This document shows positions 18,824-27,389 of a stretch of DNA of 64,000 nucleotides, piece by piece (position 1 is the stretch's first letter; each line of letters opens with the position of its first letter). The notes beneath the pieces were generated by a model. The model was not told the origin of the DNA and searched no databases. It was given only the letters and a program-made list of their open reading frames with translations. The stretch is from Emticicia fluvialis (lineage in GTDB: Bacteria; Bacteroidota; Bacteroidia; Cytophagales; Spirosomataceae). A program made the translations under genes and the position numbers. The DNA lies in NCBI RefSeq assembly GCF_024793945.1, contig NZ_JANUSD010000014.1, positions 1 through 64,000 on the forward strand. The letters are read 5' to 3'.

Positions 18824-20098
18824 ATGGCACGTGACATTGACATCAGAGAAGGAATTGACTGGACAACCATCTGGCTTTATATAGCCCTGGTTTTTTTTGG
18901 CTGGCTGAACATCTACGCAGCGGTATATAACCCTGAAAACCCTATTGAAATTATTTCGTTATCACACAATGCAGGCAGGCAGCTGATATTTATTGGTACA
19001 TCATTTTTTCTGATTCTCATCGTATTGTTTATAGATTATAAATTCTATGACTCCTTCGCCTATATATTTTATGGGTTTATTATTCTTGTTCTCATTGCCA
19101 CCATATTTCTGGCCACTGAAATTAAGGGTTCTAAATCGTGGATTAAGATAGGCACCTTTTCGCTTCAACCCGCCGAAATATCCAAAGTTATTACGGCATT
19201 GGCTTTATCCCGGTTTCTGAGTACCCAGAACGTGAACATCACCCGTTTTAAAGATGCCCTGGTGGCTGCTGTAATAGTGCTGCTGCCGCCCATAATTATT
19301 ATTTTACAAAAGGAAACCGGCTCGGCGCTTACTTTTGCTGCTTTTATAGCTGTTTTTTATCGCGAAGGCCTACCGGGTATCTATCCGGCATTGGGTATAT
19401 CGCTGGCAATTTTGTTTGTGCTTACACTGTTTTTCTCTAAATTATACATCATACTGGGTATTGCGGTGCTTTGTGGGTTATTCTGGTATTTTTTCCTGAA
19501 ACGCTACGAACGCACCACCCAGAATATCTTCAGGCTTGTGGCCGTGTTTGCCATAGGCTCAATATTTGTATTCAGTACCGATTTCTTTATAACCAAAGTG
19601 TTGAAACCACATCAGCAAAAGCGTATTCAGATATTGGTGAACCCGGACTCGGACCCGTTGGGTGATGGCTGGAACGTAACACAATCAAGAATTGCCATTA
19701 GTTCTGGTGGGTTAATTGGCAAAGGGTATTTACAGGGTACTCAAACCAAGTTTGATTTTGTACCTGAGCAGTCAACTGACTTTATTTTCTGTACCGTAGG
19801 CGAGGAGTGGGGCTTTCTGGGTAGTTTAATTGTAATACTGATTTTTGCAGCATTGCTTAACCGTATTATTAATCTGGCTGAAAAGCAACGAAGCAAATTT
19901 GCCAGGATTTACGGCTACTGCGTGGCCTCAATTCTGTTTTTTCACTTGCTGGTTAATATCGGTATGACCATCGGCCTGATGCCCGTTATTGGTATTCCGT
20001 TGCCTTTCTTAAGCTATGGGGGGTCGTCGCTTTGGTCGTTTACCATTCTTTTATTTATCTTCTTAAAGCTGGACGCCCACCGGAGCTACAGAGTATAA
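18824..20098 (+). CDS. rodA: rod-shape peptidoglycan glycosyltransferase RodA
   Basis: This SEDS-family polymerase extends glycan strands from lipid II together with PBP2. The 424-aa polytopic protein has about ten hydrophobic segments. It shows the GSKSWIKIGTFSLQPAEISK and QKETGSALTF blocks, the DPLGDGWNVTQSRIAI segment and the C-terminal IPLPFLSYGGSSLW signature. It is immediately downstream of mrdA on the same strand and ends 5 bp before a strong hairpin at 20103-20127. Confidence 0.96.
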   Translation: MARDIDIREGIDWTTIWLYIALVFFGWLNIYAAVYNPENPIEIISLSHNAGRQLIFIGTSFFLILIVLFIDYKFYDSFAYIFYGFIILVLIATIFLATEIKGSKSWIKIGTFSLQPAEISKVITALALSRFLSTQNVNITRFKDALVAAVIVLLPPIIIILQKETGSALTFAAFIAVFYREGLPGIYPALGISLAILFVLTLFFSKLYIILGIAVLCGLFWYFFLKRYERTTQNIFRLVAVFAIGSIFVFSTDFFITKVLKPHQQKRIQILVNPDSDPLGDGWNVTQSRIAISSGGLIGKGYLQGTQTKFDFVPEQSTDFIFCTVGEEWGFLGSLIVILIFAALLNRIINLAEKQRSKFARIYGYCVASILFFHLLVNIGMTIGLMPVIGIPLPFLSYGGSSLWSFTILLFIFLKLDAHRSYRV

Positions 20099-20102
20099 AA
20101 GT

Positions 20103-20127
20103 AAAAGGGCGAGTTAGTCGCCCTTTT
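20103..20127. terminator. bidirectional terminator between rodA and the GH16 gene
   Basis: AAAAGGGCGA (20103-20112) pairs perfectly with TCGCCCTTTT (20118-20127) over a 5-nt loop, with A and T runs on both sides. It serves convergent genes. The minus-strand GH16 stop codon (20114-20116) lies inside the loop, so its last codons form the right arm. Confidence 0.85.
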
Positions 20128-20986
20128 GGTATATCCTTACGTAGTCTACTTCGTAGGTAATCAGGTCTTTTTGGGGTTTGCCGCCATTGCCGCCCAGTGC
20201 CTGGTTAAGCAACAGGTAATGTTCTTGCAAAAAGCCGTTGCTGCCGTCGGCATTAATTGTTTCGGTAAGCAAAGTGGTGTTGAGTAGCTCATCATCCAGA
20301 TAAAGGCGGATGGCGTCTTTGTCCCAATCCATGCGCCAGATATGAAATTTCTTCACCCAGTCTTTATCTCTGGCGGTGAATTTCGCCAGCGGTATTTTCT
20401 CTTCATCCCATTTGGCCACATAAGGTTTGTCGGTTCCCCAGGCTACATTGGCCAGTATGGTTGGTATTCCTTTTACCCTATAAAACTCCATCAGGTCAAC
20501 TTCACCGTTTGATGGCCAGGGTTTGCTGATGCCCAGGGTCCAGATGGCAGGCCATGAACCCAAAGAAGAGTCTATACGTGCTCTCACTTCAACTCTTCCA
20601 AATTGCCATTGTTTCAAGCCACGGGTCTGGATACTGGCAGAGGTATATTCAGAGTAGGCTCTGTTTTTTCGCCAATCAGTGCTGCCTGACTCATAGTTCG
20701 GGTTTTTGACAGCCTCTTTACGGCCTTCAATTAGCAGCACCCCATTTTTTATTGAGGCGTTGTCTGGCTGGTACCATTGTGTTTCCTGATTCCTCACAAA
20801 CCCTTTTTCGTATTGCCAGTAATTAGGGTCTGGCTTGCCATTGCTGTTGAACTCATCATGCCAGATGAGTTTCATACCTGCTATTGCTTTGGGTTTGGTG
20901 TTGTCTGGCTTGTAAGCTGAAATACTTTGTGCATTTACACCAAAATGCGACAAGACAATGCCTGCCATAACCAATGATTTTTTCAT
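20114..20986 (-). CDS. secreted glycoside hydrolase family 16 beta-glucanase
   Basis: The 290-aa protein has a signal peptide (residues about 1-20). It shows the GH16 jelly-roll pattern: LIWHDEFNSNGKPDPNYW at the N-terminus and the catalytic motif GEVDLMEF, matching ExDxxE with nucleophile and acid/base Glu. Trp-rich substrate-binding loops are present. Family knowledge points to beta-1,3- or mixed-linkage glucans (laminarinase-like), but specificity needs more than sequence. It sits 93 bp downstream of a TonB-dependent receptor on the same strand, though no SusD-like gene is present, so this is not a classic PUL. Confidence 0.9.
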   Translation of the reverse strand: MKKSLVMAGIVLSHFGVNAQSISAYKPDNTKPKAIAGMKLIWHDEFNSNGKPDPNYWQYEKGFVRNQETQWYQPDNASIKNGVLLIEGRKEAVKNPNYESGSTDWRKNRAYSEYTSASIQTRGLKQWQFGRVEVRARIDSSLGSWPAIWTLGISKPWPSNGEVDLMEFYRVKGIPTILANVAWGTDKPYVAKWDEEKIPLAKFTARDKDWVKKFHIWRMDWDKDAIRLYLDDELLNTTLLTETINADGSNGFLQEHYLLLNQALGGNGGKPQKDLITYEVDYVRIYQKGD

Positions 20987-21079
20987 AAGATACTGATGAG
21001 TGAATTTTGGGCAAAGTTCTCATCTTTTATTCAGAAAATCAGTAAGCGCCATTAAAATAATATTTCTGTTCCGGTGGGT

Positions 21080-23293
21080 TTAGAAGACGTTGAGCCTGGC
21101 ACCTATAAACCCTCTGATACGTTGCATGGGGGCATAGTTATAGCTGGGGTCAAACTGTTCGCTGAAAGGAGCATCAGCTCTGAAAATCGGGTGCTGAGGT
21201 ATAAAATTGGTTAAGTTTTTTAAACCCCCGTATAGTTGTAAACCGTTTTTCAGGCGTTTGGTCAGTTGTATGTTATGCAGCCCGAACCAGGGGGAGTATT
21301 CGGGGCGGGTGTCGCCGTATTCCCGAACCACCGGCAGGCGCATAGGGCTGTAAAGATTGCCGGTTAAATCTATTGTTAGCTGTGCTTTTTCTAAGGCATA
21401 GCTTAATGAATAATTGCCCGTAAAGTTGGGCGTCTGAATCTGATTGATTTTAGTGCCGTCTTTTTCAATCCGGTACACATCCATCAGCGTTGCGCCAATA
21501 AATGCTTTAATGCCTGAGGTAAAGGCGAATTCGCCATTCAGTGCTATTCCTTTAGAAATACCATGCCCTTTCAGGTTGTCGTACACTACCAACTCCGGGT
21601 CCTGGTCGTAATCGGCAATGATTTTATTGGCAAAATAGGTATAGAAGGTATTGAACTGAATATTACCATAACCGTTACTTAAGGCAAAGAATTTATGGTA
21701 GTCGAGGTTAGCATTGTAAGAGCGTTCAGGTTTTAGTTCATTTTTTATCACTACTTTGCGTGAGCCTGTCAGAGCGGCGTGGTCTTCTGAAAAGAGATTT
21801 ACCACGCGGTAGCCATTACCAAGGCTTAATCTGAAAATATTGTCTTTGTCGGGCGTAAACTTCCAGTTGAAACGGGGTGAGAAAATGCCGCCATGTTTTG
21901 AGTTATAGTCGTAGCGCAGGCCAACCAGCATTTTGTTTTTGGCGCCAGCCGTAATTTCGTCTTGCACAAATATACCCGGCAGCCATATTTTATCTGGCGC
22001 ATTGCCAATGCCAGGTGTCTGGGTAATTACGGTGTTGTCATCATAAAACGTATTTCGGAGCGTTGCTCCGAACAGTGCGTCATGGTTTTTGTGCAGTTTT
22101 TTGTCCCAAAGCAATTGCCCGAAAGCTATTTTTTGCACGGCTACATAGGCGGTTGTTCCATATACCGAGTTCTGGTCGTGCTGATTGATGGAGAAATTAA
22201 GCGTAACTTTTTCTTTGTCGAACGGCAGCTGATAATTACCCAGCAGCTCCCAGCGTTTAGTAAAGATAGACTCGCCGTAAACTTCACTGCCGCCTCTGTT
22301 TATTCTCTGCCACTGCATTTCTCCGCCAAATCGGTCTTCATACACATAGCGGGCAGCCAGATTAAAAGCCCTGTTTTGCGGTCTTTGAAATGACCACTTG
22401 TTGAATAACGATACTCTGTTCTGGAGCGTAACATCGGTAAAATTATCCTGATTGATATCTACTCTGTTGCCAAATACAAAATAGTTGCCGGAAAACAGCG
22501 TTGTAGCATTGCCGACTTTTGCCTTGATGCCGGCATCGAAATTGTTTTCCAGGTAACTGGTCGTGTTCCAGTCGAAACTCAGTTTAGGTGCCTTTGTCGG
22601 ATTTTTGGTTATAACATTAATTAACCCACCAACTGCCTCAGAACCATAAAGGGTAGAGGCGGGGCCTTTCATTACCTCAATGCGTTCAACAATGGAATTG
22701 GGGATACCACTGAGCCCATAAACTGTTGACAAGGCCGAAACAATGGGCATGCCATCTATCAGCACCATTGTATAGGGACCTTCCATGCCATTGATATGGA
22801 TGTCCCCGGTGTTGCAAACATTACAATTCAGTTGCGGACGAACCCCATTGACCATCGAAAGTGATTCAAATAGACTAGGTGTAGGGTTTTTTCTGAAAAA
22901 CGTAGGATTCAGTATCTGTATCGGTGCCGGAGAATCATTTATGCCGGTTTCTTTCATAGTTCCGGTTACTACTACTTCATTCAGTTGTGCGTTTTCTTCT
23001 TCAATTTCAATTAGCAGATTCACGGCTTTATCGGCAGGTACATTAACGGTCAGTGTCTTTGTTTTATATCCAACACTTGATACCAGCAGCGTTTGTTTGC
23101 CCATTGGGGCATTCAATATTACAAATTTGCCATCTTCATTGGCCTGGGCGCCTACGGTTGTACGGGCTATGGTTATGCTGGCAAAACTCACAGGCTTGTC
23201 TTTAGATACCACAGTACCTCTTATTTCGCCTGCCATAACAGGTGTAATCCAGCAAAAAAGTGAATAAAAAATAAGTATATAAAAAAATCTCAT
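21080..23293 (-). CDS. TonB-dependent outer-membrane receptor
   Basis: At 737 aa this has a signal peptide (about 1-21), an N-terminal carboxypeptidase-regulatory-like domain (about 23-105, GTVVSKDKPVSFASITIART), a plug (about 120-235, MVLIDGMPIVSAL, ERIEVMKGPASTLYGSEAVGG) and a 22-strand-type barrel to the C-terminal Phe. The lack of a SusD partner and the length fit siderophore/metal/cobalamin-type receptors rather than SusC. The plug carries a CNVC pair (about residues 156-159) in LNCNVCNTGDIHINGMEG. A well-formed promoter lies at 23329-23360 with a palindrome directly upstream. Confidence 0.92.
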   Translation of the reverse strand: MRFFYILIFYSLFCWITPVMAGEIRGTVVSKDKPVSFASITIARTTVGAQANEDGKFVILNAPMGKQTLLVSSVGYKTKTLTVNVPADKAVNLLIEIEEENAQLNEVVVTGTMKETGINDSPAPIQILNPTFFRKNPTPSLFESLSMVNGVRPQLNCNVCNTGDIHINGMEGPYTMVLIDGMPIVSALSTVYGLSGIPNSIVERIEVMKGPASTLYGSEAVGGLINVITKNPTKAPKLSFDWNTTSYLENNFDAGIKAKVGNATTLFSGNYFVFGNRVDINQDNFTDVTLQNRVSLFNKWSFQRPQNRAFNLAARYVYEDRFGGEMQWQRINRGGSEVYGESIFTKRWELLGNYQLPFDKEKVTLNFSINQHDQNSVYGTTAYVAVQKIAFGQLLWDKKLHKNHDALFGATLRNTFYDDNTVITQTPGIGNAPDKIWLPGIFVQDEITAGAKNKMLVGLRYDYNSKHGGIFSPRFNWKFTPDKDNIFRLSLGNGYRVVNLFSEDHAALTGSRKVVIKNELKPERSYNANLDYHKFFALSNGYGNIQFNTFYTYFANKIIADYDQDPELVVYDNLKGHGISKGIALNGEFAFTSGIKAFIGATLMDVYRIEKDGTKINQIQTPNFTGNYSLSYALEKAQLTIDLTGNLYSPMRLPVVREYGDTRPEYSPWFGLHNIQLTKRLKNGLQLYGGLKNLTNFIPQHPIFRADAPFSEQFDPSYNYAPMQRIRGFIGARLNVF

Positions 23294-23328
23294 ATTGTTC
23301 TAATCAAAAATTTCAAAATTACATAATT

Positions 23329-23360
23329 CAAAATTAGAACTATAAAATTAAATTTCAAAA
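23329..23360 (-). promoter_or_regulatory. promoter of the TonB-dependent receptor
   Basis: Reading the minus strand, TTTTG (23360-23356) is followed after exactly 19 bp by TAATTTTG (23336-23329). This is a near-ideal Bacteroidota -33/-7 pair. A second TAATTTTG copy lies at 23321-23314. Transcription would start near 23322, leaving a roughly 30-nt leader before the receptor ATG. Confidence 0.65.
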
Positions 23361-23365
23361 TATTG

Positions 23366-23381
23366 CTAAATATATATTTAG
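23366..23381. promoter_or_regulatory. palindrome CTAAATATATATTTAG, candidate operator
   Basis: A perfect 16-bp palindrome lies 6 bp upstream of the -33 element of the receptor promoter. Its half GCTAAATAT occurs again at 23387-23395, 22 bp (about two turns) away. The position suits a regulator of the receptor, for instance a metal-responsive one. It does not match a Fur box that I can recognise with confidence. Confidence 0.4.
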
Positions 23382-23441
23382 ATTAAGCTAAATATGTAAC
23401 AATGTTGCAAGAATGAAAAATTGAATTTTTTGACCAACAAA

Positions 23442-23467
23442 AAAGCCACCCCGGCAGAGGTGGCTTT
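23442..23467. terminator. terminator of the Gfo/Idh/MocA gene
   Basis: AAAGCCACC (23442-23450) pairs with GGTGGCTTT (23459-23467) over an 8-nt loop. On the minus strand the stem is followed by TTTTTTG. It lies 21 bp past the oxidoreductase stop and separates it from the receptor promoter. Confidence 0.85.
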
Positions 23468-23487
23468 AAAAAATAAAATATTTATTG

Positions 23488-24576
23488 TCAGGCTGTAATC
23501 TTGACTGTTCCGCCAGATTGCGCTGCTTTATAAATTGCTTCAACTACAATTATATCTCTCAACCCTTCTTCGCCGGGGGCAATCAGTTTTGTGCCATTCA
23601 TTAAGGCAAGGCAATCTTCGTCTAACTGTTTGGCCTGCTGGCTTTTGATGGGGTAATCTATTACTCCGCCCGAATGGCTGCCTTTATTACCATTATAGGC
23701 AGAGAAAGGCTCCATTTTCAACCAGCCCTTGTCATAATTTACCTGCAGGTAGTTCATCTGAATGCCAAAGCTGGTATGGCAGGCTGCAACGGCTCCACTC
23801 GGAAACTGCAATTGAAACAGCATGGTTTCTTCAACCTCTTTGTAGATTTCAGGCCTATGCACAATAGCCTGCGCCGAAACACTGATGGGCTCTTCGCCGG
23901 TTGCCAGTCTGGCACCTTGCAAGGCATAAACGCCCATATCTGGCATACAGCCTCCGCCAAGGGCTTTCTGCTGTTTCCAATGGGTGGTACGGCCGTCTAC
24001 ATAGCCTGCGCCGCAGGCAATCATGCGTGGCTTACCATATATTTTTTCACGGCCAATGCGCATAAACTCCTGGGTGTTGGGGTCATGCTGGCAGCGGTAG
24101 CCTATAGCCAGGCTCACTTTATTATCCTGGCAGGCTTTTATCATTGCTTTGCAGTCGGCAACGCTGGTTGCCATGGGTTTTTCGCAAAACACGTGTTTAC
24201 CCGCTTTGGCGGCGCGTACTACGTATTCGCGGTGCATACTAGGGGGCAGTACCACATAAACTACGTCAATATCCGGGTTATTGGCTATTGAATCGAAGTT
24301 CTGATAATTATAAATGTTTTTATCAGGTATGTTGTATTTCTTTTTCCATTGTTCTGCTTTGGCAGGGGTTCCGGTTACGATTCCGGCCAGATAACATTTT
24401 TCGGTTATCTGTAAAGCCGGTGCCAGCAGGTCGGTGCTATAATAACCCAGACCCACCAGGGCAATGCCCAGTTTGTCTTTTTTAGGAGCCGTACCGGCCA
24501 GCAAAGTATGCGGCGAAAACAAGGTGGCCGCTCCACCTACAGCTAAAGATTTGATTGCGTCTCGACGGGTAAACAT
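23488..24576 (-). CDS. Gfo/Idh/MocA-family oxidoreductase, TAT-exported
   Basis: The 362-aa NAD(P)-dependent oxidoreductase begins with a twin-arginine signal (TRRDAIKSLAVGGAATLF), so it is probably exported folded to the periplasm with cofactor bound. The Rossmann segment starts at about residue 36 (LGIALVGLGYYSTDLLAPAL). The family core EKPMATSVADCKAM contains the characteristic EKP Lys, and the C-terminal half is the usual beta-sheet domain. Substrates in this family are sugars or polyols; the specific one is unknown. It appears monocistronic and ends at a strong terminator. Confidence 0.88.
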   Translation of the reverse strand: MFTRRDAIKSLAVGGAATLFSPHTLLAGTAPKKDKLGIALVGLGYYSTDLLAPALQITEKCYLAGIVTGTPAKAEQWKKKYNIPDKNIYNYQNFDSIANNPDIDVVYVVLPPSMHREYVVRAAKAGKHVFCEKPMATSVADCKAMIKACQDNKVSLAIGYRCQHDPNTQEFMRIGREKIYGKPRMIACGAGYVDGRTTHWKQQKALGGGCMPDMGVYALQGARLATGEEPISVSAQAIVHRPEIYKEVEETMLFQLQFPSGAVAACHTSFGIQMNYLQVNYDKGWLKMEPFSAYNGNKGSHSGGVIDYPIKSQQAKQLDEDCLALMNGTKLIAPGEEGLRDIIVVEAIYKAAQSGGTVKITA

Positions 24577-24645
24577 AGTTTTTGAGCGTTAAGATGAATA
24601 CTGAAATTTTAATGGAATACACCGCAGTTATACACCTGCTGCGTA

Positions 24646-25797
24646 TTAATATCGATCATAAAATCTTCTGATTCTACCGGTTACCTGGTCATAAATGGGT
24701 TTGGTAAACTCAATAAACAATTGTTGGGGTGGCGGTGGCATCAACTCGCGGCGTTCAGCCAATGCCCTTTCGGCGGGTGTCAGGGCGCGCTCATCTCCAT
24801 TAAAGGTCGCCCATTCATTTACCCAGTTATATTCTCCCGGAATCTCCTCTCGTAACAATACTTTGTTGGTCTGAAAATCGAAAATTTCTAAAGCCAGTAA
24901 ACCTCTTGAGCGCACCACCTTACGAGCGCGCGTAAGTTGTGCCGTTACTTTTCCGTAAACCGGTACTTTCTTGCCGTTAATGGTAGCTTCACCGGTTTTT
25001 ACGCTGTCTTTGCTGGTAACGGTGGCACGGTCGTTGGTCAGGTTGGTTTCCCCAACTACAAAATCTACAATTTCAAGCCTTACTACCTGGTCTAGTTTGA
25101 GTTGCATTTTGGTGGCTTCATCAGGCGAGTAAAACTGCACAAAGCGGTTCATGCGTCTGTTGGTTCTTACAAATTCCTCAATTTTGTCCTGAAAATACTC
25201 ATTACTGTATTGAAACAGGCGAGAGTTGATTTTCGGTTGCTCCAGCACTATATGGTAAGAGGCGGCATTCAGGGCGTCGTCCATGCGTTGCCCTGCATCT
25301 TTATAGTTGGGCGCATAAGTGGTAATGCGTTCCAGATGATTGTAAGCAGCTCTGGCTGCTTCGCGGCTCATTGGGCGGCTGTTTAATAAATCTGTTGCAA
25401 GGGCATAGCGTTCTGCTGCGGCTTTTTCACGGGCGCTTTGTTCCTCGCTGAAATAACTTTGCGGATTCACCAGTCTGCGGCATGCGGTGCAGCGGTCTAT
25501 GGCGCGTTGCATGTCATTAAGCCTGATGTAGTAATTGAGCACCACTTCCCACCTGAACTGCTGGTTGGCCGCTTTGGTGCGTTCTATATCTCTTAAAAAT
25601 TCTTGTTGCGCATGCCTGTAGGCTTCCGGCAATACAGCAGAAGCTTTTTTGTTATCTGTATCTTTTGATAATTTTTCTGTTGCCTGAAACACAGCCTCAT
25701 AATAATTGCCCTGCTCTAATGCTTTTGTGCCACTTCTGGTACATGCGGTCAGCACAAAAAAAGAAATAGCTGTAATGAAATAAATAATGGTTCTCAT
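24646..25797 (-). CDS. lipoprotein of unknown function with TPR-like N-terminal half
   Basis: The 383-aa protein starts with a lipoprotein signal ending in the lipobox LTAC (Cys19). Residues about 25-190 are helical and repeat-like, rich in Ala, Tyr and Arg (ALEQGNYYEAVFQATEKL, YNHLERITTYAPNYKDAG), resembling TPR units. The C-terminal half (about 195-383) looks beta-rich and ends in aromatic/Arg residues. I do not recognise a specific family. It is a single gene with its own -7 element 17 bp upstream of the ATG. Envelope localisation is supported; function is not. Confidence 0.75.
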   Translation of the reverse strand: MRTIIYFITAISFFVLTACTRSGTKALEQGNYYEAVFQATEKLSKDTDNKKASAVLPEAYRHAQQEFLRDIERTKAANQQFRWEVVLNYYIRLNDMQRAIDRCTACRRLVNPQSYFSEEQSAREKAAAERYALATDLLNSRPMSREAARAAYNHLERITTYAPNYKDAGQRMDDALNAASYHIVLEQPKINSRLFQYSNEYFQDKIEEFVRTNRRMNRFVQFYSPDEATKMQLKLDQVVRLEIVDFVVGETNLTNDRATVTSKDSVKTGEATINGKKVPVYGKVTAQLTRARKVVRSRGLLALEIFDFQTNKVLLREEIPGEYNWVNEWATFNGDERALTPAERALAERRELMPPPPQQLFIEFTKPIYDQVTGRIRRFYDRY

Positions 25798-25813
25798 TAA
25801 AAATCGGTTGATT

Positions 25814-25821
25814 CAAAGGTA
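25814..25821 (-). promoter_or_regulatory. -7 element TACCTTTG before the lipoprotein gene
   Basis: An exact TAnnTTTG on the minus strand, 17 bp upstream of the ATG at 25797, implies a very short leader of about 10 nt. No good -33 at 19 bp is visible. Confidence 0.45.
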
Positions 25822-25862
25822 TTTATAATACGTGTGCAATATACACTTTTTCTTTACTTAAA

Positions 25863-25883
25863 GTTTTAGGTGCGCCCTAAAAC
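25863..25883. terminator. hairpin downstream of nuoB
   Basis: GTTTTAGG (25863-25870) pairs with CCTAAAAC (25876-25883) over a 5-nt loop, 60 bp beyond the nuoB stop. The minus-strand T run is modest (ACTTTAAG), so termination may be partial. Confidence 0.5.
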
Positions 25884-25942
25884 AAAAAAAACGGGATGCA
25901 TGAAAATCACGCATCACGTCTGGTCTCTATTGTGTTTTGTTT

Positions 25943-26452
25943 TTAGTTTTTCAATTCTGCCAGCGACTGCCCCTTTATTTTCTCCTGCAGTTTCAATATT
26001 CCACCAATCAGGGCTTCTGGCCTGGGTGGGCAGCCGGGTACGTACACATCTACCGGTATAACTCTGTCGACGCCTTTTACTACATGATACCCGTGTTCCC
26101 AATACGGACCACCGCAATTAGAGCAGCTACCCATTGATATTACATATTTAGGGTCGGGCATTTGTTCATACAAACGGCTGATGCGGTCGGCCATTTTGAA
26201 GGTTACCGTTCCTGAAATAATCATGAGGTCTGACTGACGGGGAGAGTTGCGGGGAAAAACCCCGAATCGCTCCAGATCATAACTTGAGGCATAGGTGGCC
26301 ATCATTTCAATGGCACAACAGGCCAGGCCGAAACCCATAGGCCATATTGAATTGGCCCTTGCCCAGTTGGCCAGTTCATCAATCGACGTAAGTATTACTT
26401 CACTCTCGCCGGTTTTAATATGCGCGTCTTTTTCAAGCGATTCGAAATTCAT
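25943..26452 (-). CDS. nuoB: NADH-quinone oxidoreductase subunit B
   Basis: NuoB carries the terminal 4Fe-4S cluster N2 of complex I, which passes electrons to quinone. The 169-aa protein has the ligands Cys45-Cys46 (GLACCAIEMM), Cys110 (SMGSCSNCGG) and Cys141 (YVPGCPPRPEAL). It overlaps nuoA by 4 bp. Unusually, nuoC does not follow: a hairpin and an unrelated lipoprotein gene come next, so the rest of the nuo genes must lie elsewhere. Confidence 0.97.
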   Translation of the reverse strand: MNFESLEKDAHIKTGESEVILTSIDELANWARANSIWPMGFGLACCAIEMMATYASSYDLERFGVFPRNSPRQSDLMIISGTVTFKMADRISRLYEQMPDPKYVISMGSCSNCGGPYWEHGYHVVKGVDRVIPVDVYVPGCPPRPEALIGGILKLQEKIKGQSLAELKN

Positions 26453-26919
26453 TTTTCTTCGTACTTTTTATTCACGTTTTCGTACATGCTCATTGGTACC
26501 TTGCTGTCTATTCTGGGTTCTTTCATCTCAGGGCGTACCCATTCAAGATGGCCTTTTGCCCAAACATAAGCAAGCCCTAAAGCAAGCACTGCAATGAAAA
26601 TAACCATTTCTGCTAAAGTAAACCATCCCCACTGTCCGTTTGTCTGTTCAATCAGTTCTTTATTACCAAAAACTGTAGCCCATGGAAACAGGAAAACCAA
26701 TTCTACATCGAACAAAATGAAAATCAAAGCCACTACGTAGTATCTGACATTGAAGCGGATATTGGCATTGCCAATAGGGTCTTCGCCTGACTCGTAGGTC
26801 ATCAGTTTCTCAACCGTTGGTCTTTTGGGTCGAAGCAACCTTGAAATGCCAAAAACCAGCATTACTGCCAGTGCCGCAAATATAAATGACAGCAGAATTA
26901 TGCCGAAATCAGATAGCAT
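26449..26919 (-). CDS. nuoA: NADH-quinone oxidoreductase subunit A
   Basis: This membrane subunit of complex I sits beside the quinone cavity. The 156-aa protein has three transmembrane helices. The conserved loop after helix 1 is visible (KLMTYESGEDPIGNANIRFNV; the usual Cys in YECG is Ser here), as is helix 2 with FILFDVELVFLFPWA. It has an extended C-terminal tail (about residues 128-156). It is 4 bp downstream of a rhodanese gene and overlaps nuoB by 4 bp, forming a tight three-gene unit. Confidence 0.95.
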   Translation of the reverse strand: MLSDFGIILLSFIFAALAVMLVFGISRLLRPKRPTVEKLMTYESGEDPIGNANIRFNVRYYVVALIFILFDVELVFLFPWATVFGNKELIEQTNGQWGWFTLAEMVIFIAVLALGLAYVWAKGHLEWVRPEMKEPRIDSKVPMSMYENVNKKYEEK

Positions 26920-26923
26920 AAGC

Positions 26924-27235
26924 TTAGTTTTCTAGCTGGCGGTAGGCCATAATGCCACCAATAACATTATGAACATCTTCAAAGCCTTGCGCAATCAGAA
27001 ACGCTTTAGCCTTGCCACTGCGGGCGCCGCTGCGGCATTGCAGATAAATCGGCTGGCCTTTCAGGGCTTCCAGTTCTGCAATTCTTTCGGGTATTTCACC
27101 CAGCGGAATCAGTTGGCCGCCCAGGTTATCGTCTTCGTATTCATAATCTTCACGAACATCAATCAGGTTGATGGCTTGGCCACCTTCAAGCAGCTCTTTC
27201 AGTTGCCCGGCGGTAATGTCATAATTCTTGTCCAT
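26924..27235 (-). CDS. single-domain rhodanese-like protein
   Basis: A 103-aa rhodanese domain with the active-site loop YLQCRSGARS, whose Cys carries the persulfide in sulfurtransferases. I start it at 27235 (MDKNYDITAGQLKEL), because a TAnnTTTG promoter at 27261-27290 places transcription near 27255. The in-frame upstream extension to 27403 would run into a terminator hairpin. It leads the rhodanese-nuoA-nuoB unit, 4 bp before nuoA. A sulfur-carrier role in Fe-S maturation is possible but inferred. Confidence 0.88.
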   Translation of the reverse strand: MDKNYDITAGQLKELLEGGQAINLIDVREDYEYEDDNLGGQLIPLGEIPERIAELEALKGQPIYLQCRSGARSGKAKAFLIAQGFEDVHNVIGGIMAYRQLEN

Positions 27236-27260
27236 TGGTATTTCTTTATTTCGGATTTTA

Positions 27261-27290
27261 CAAAAATAAGGATTGTTGCTAAATGCAAAA
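27261..27290 (-). promoter_or_regulatory. promoter of the rhodanese-nuoA-nuoB unit
   Basis: On the minus strand TTTTG (27290-27286) is followed, 17 bp later, by TATTTTTG (27268-27261), an exact -7 match. The transcript would begin about 20 nt before the ATG at 27235. Confidence 0.55.
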
Positions 27291-27389
27291 CTACAATTGC
27301 TACAATTAAATTCTATCTGGTAAGAAATTTGAAAAAAAACAGGCTTAATGCAGTTATAAATCAGGTAGTTTAGCCTTTTACGAATAAAA

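Noticed and set aside
20114..23293. polysaccharide utilisation locus (GH16 plus TonB receptor)
   Set aside because: There is no SusD-like gene, the receptor is too short for SusC, and a separate regulator is missing. Proximity alone is not enough.
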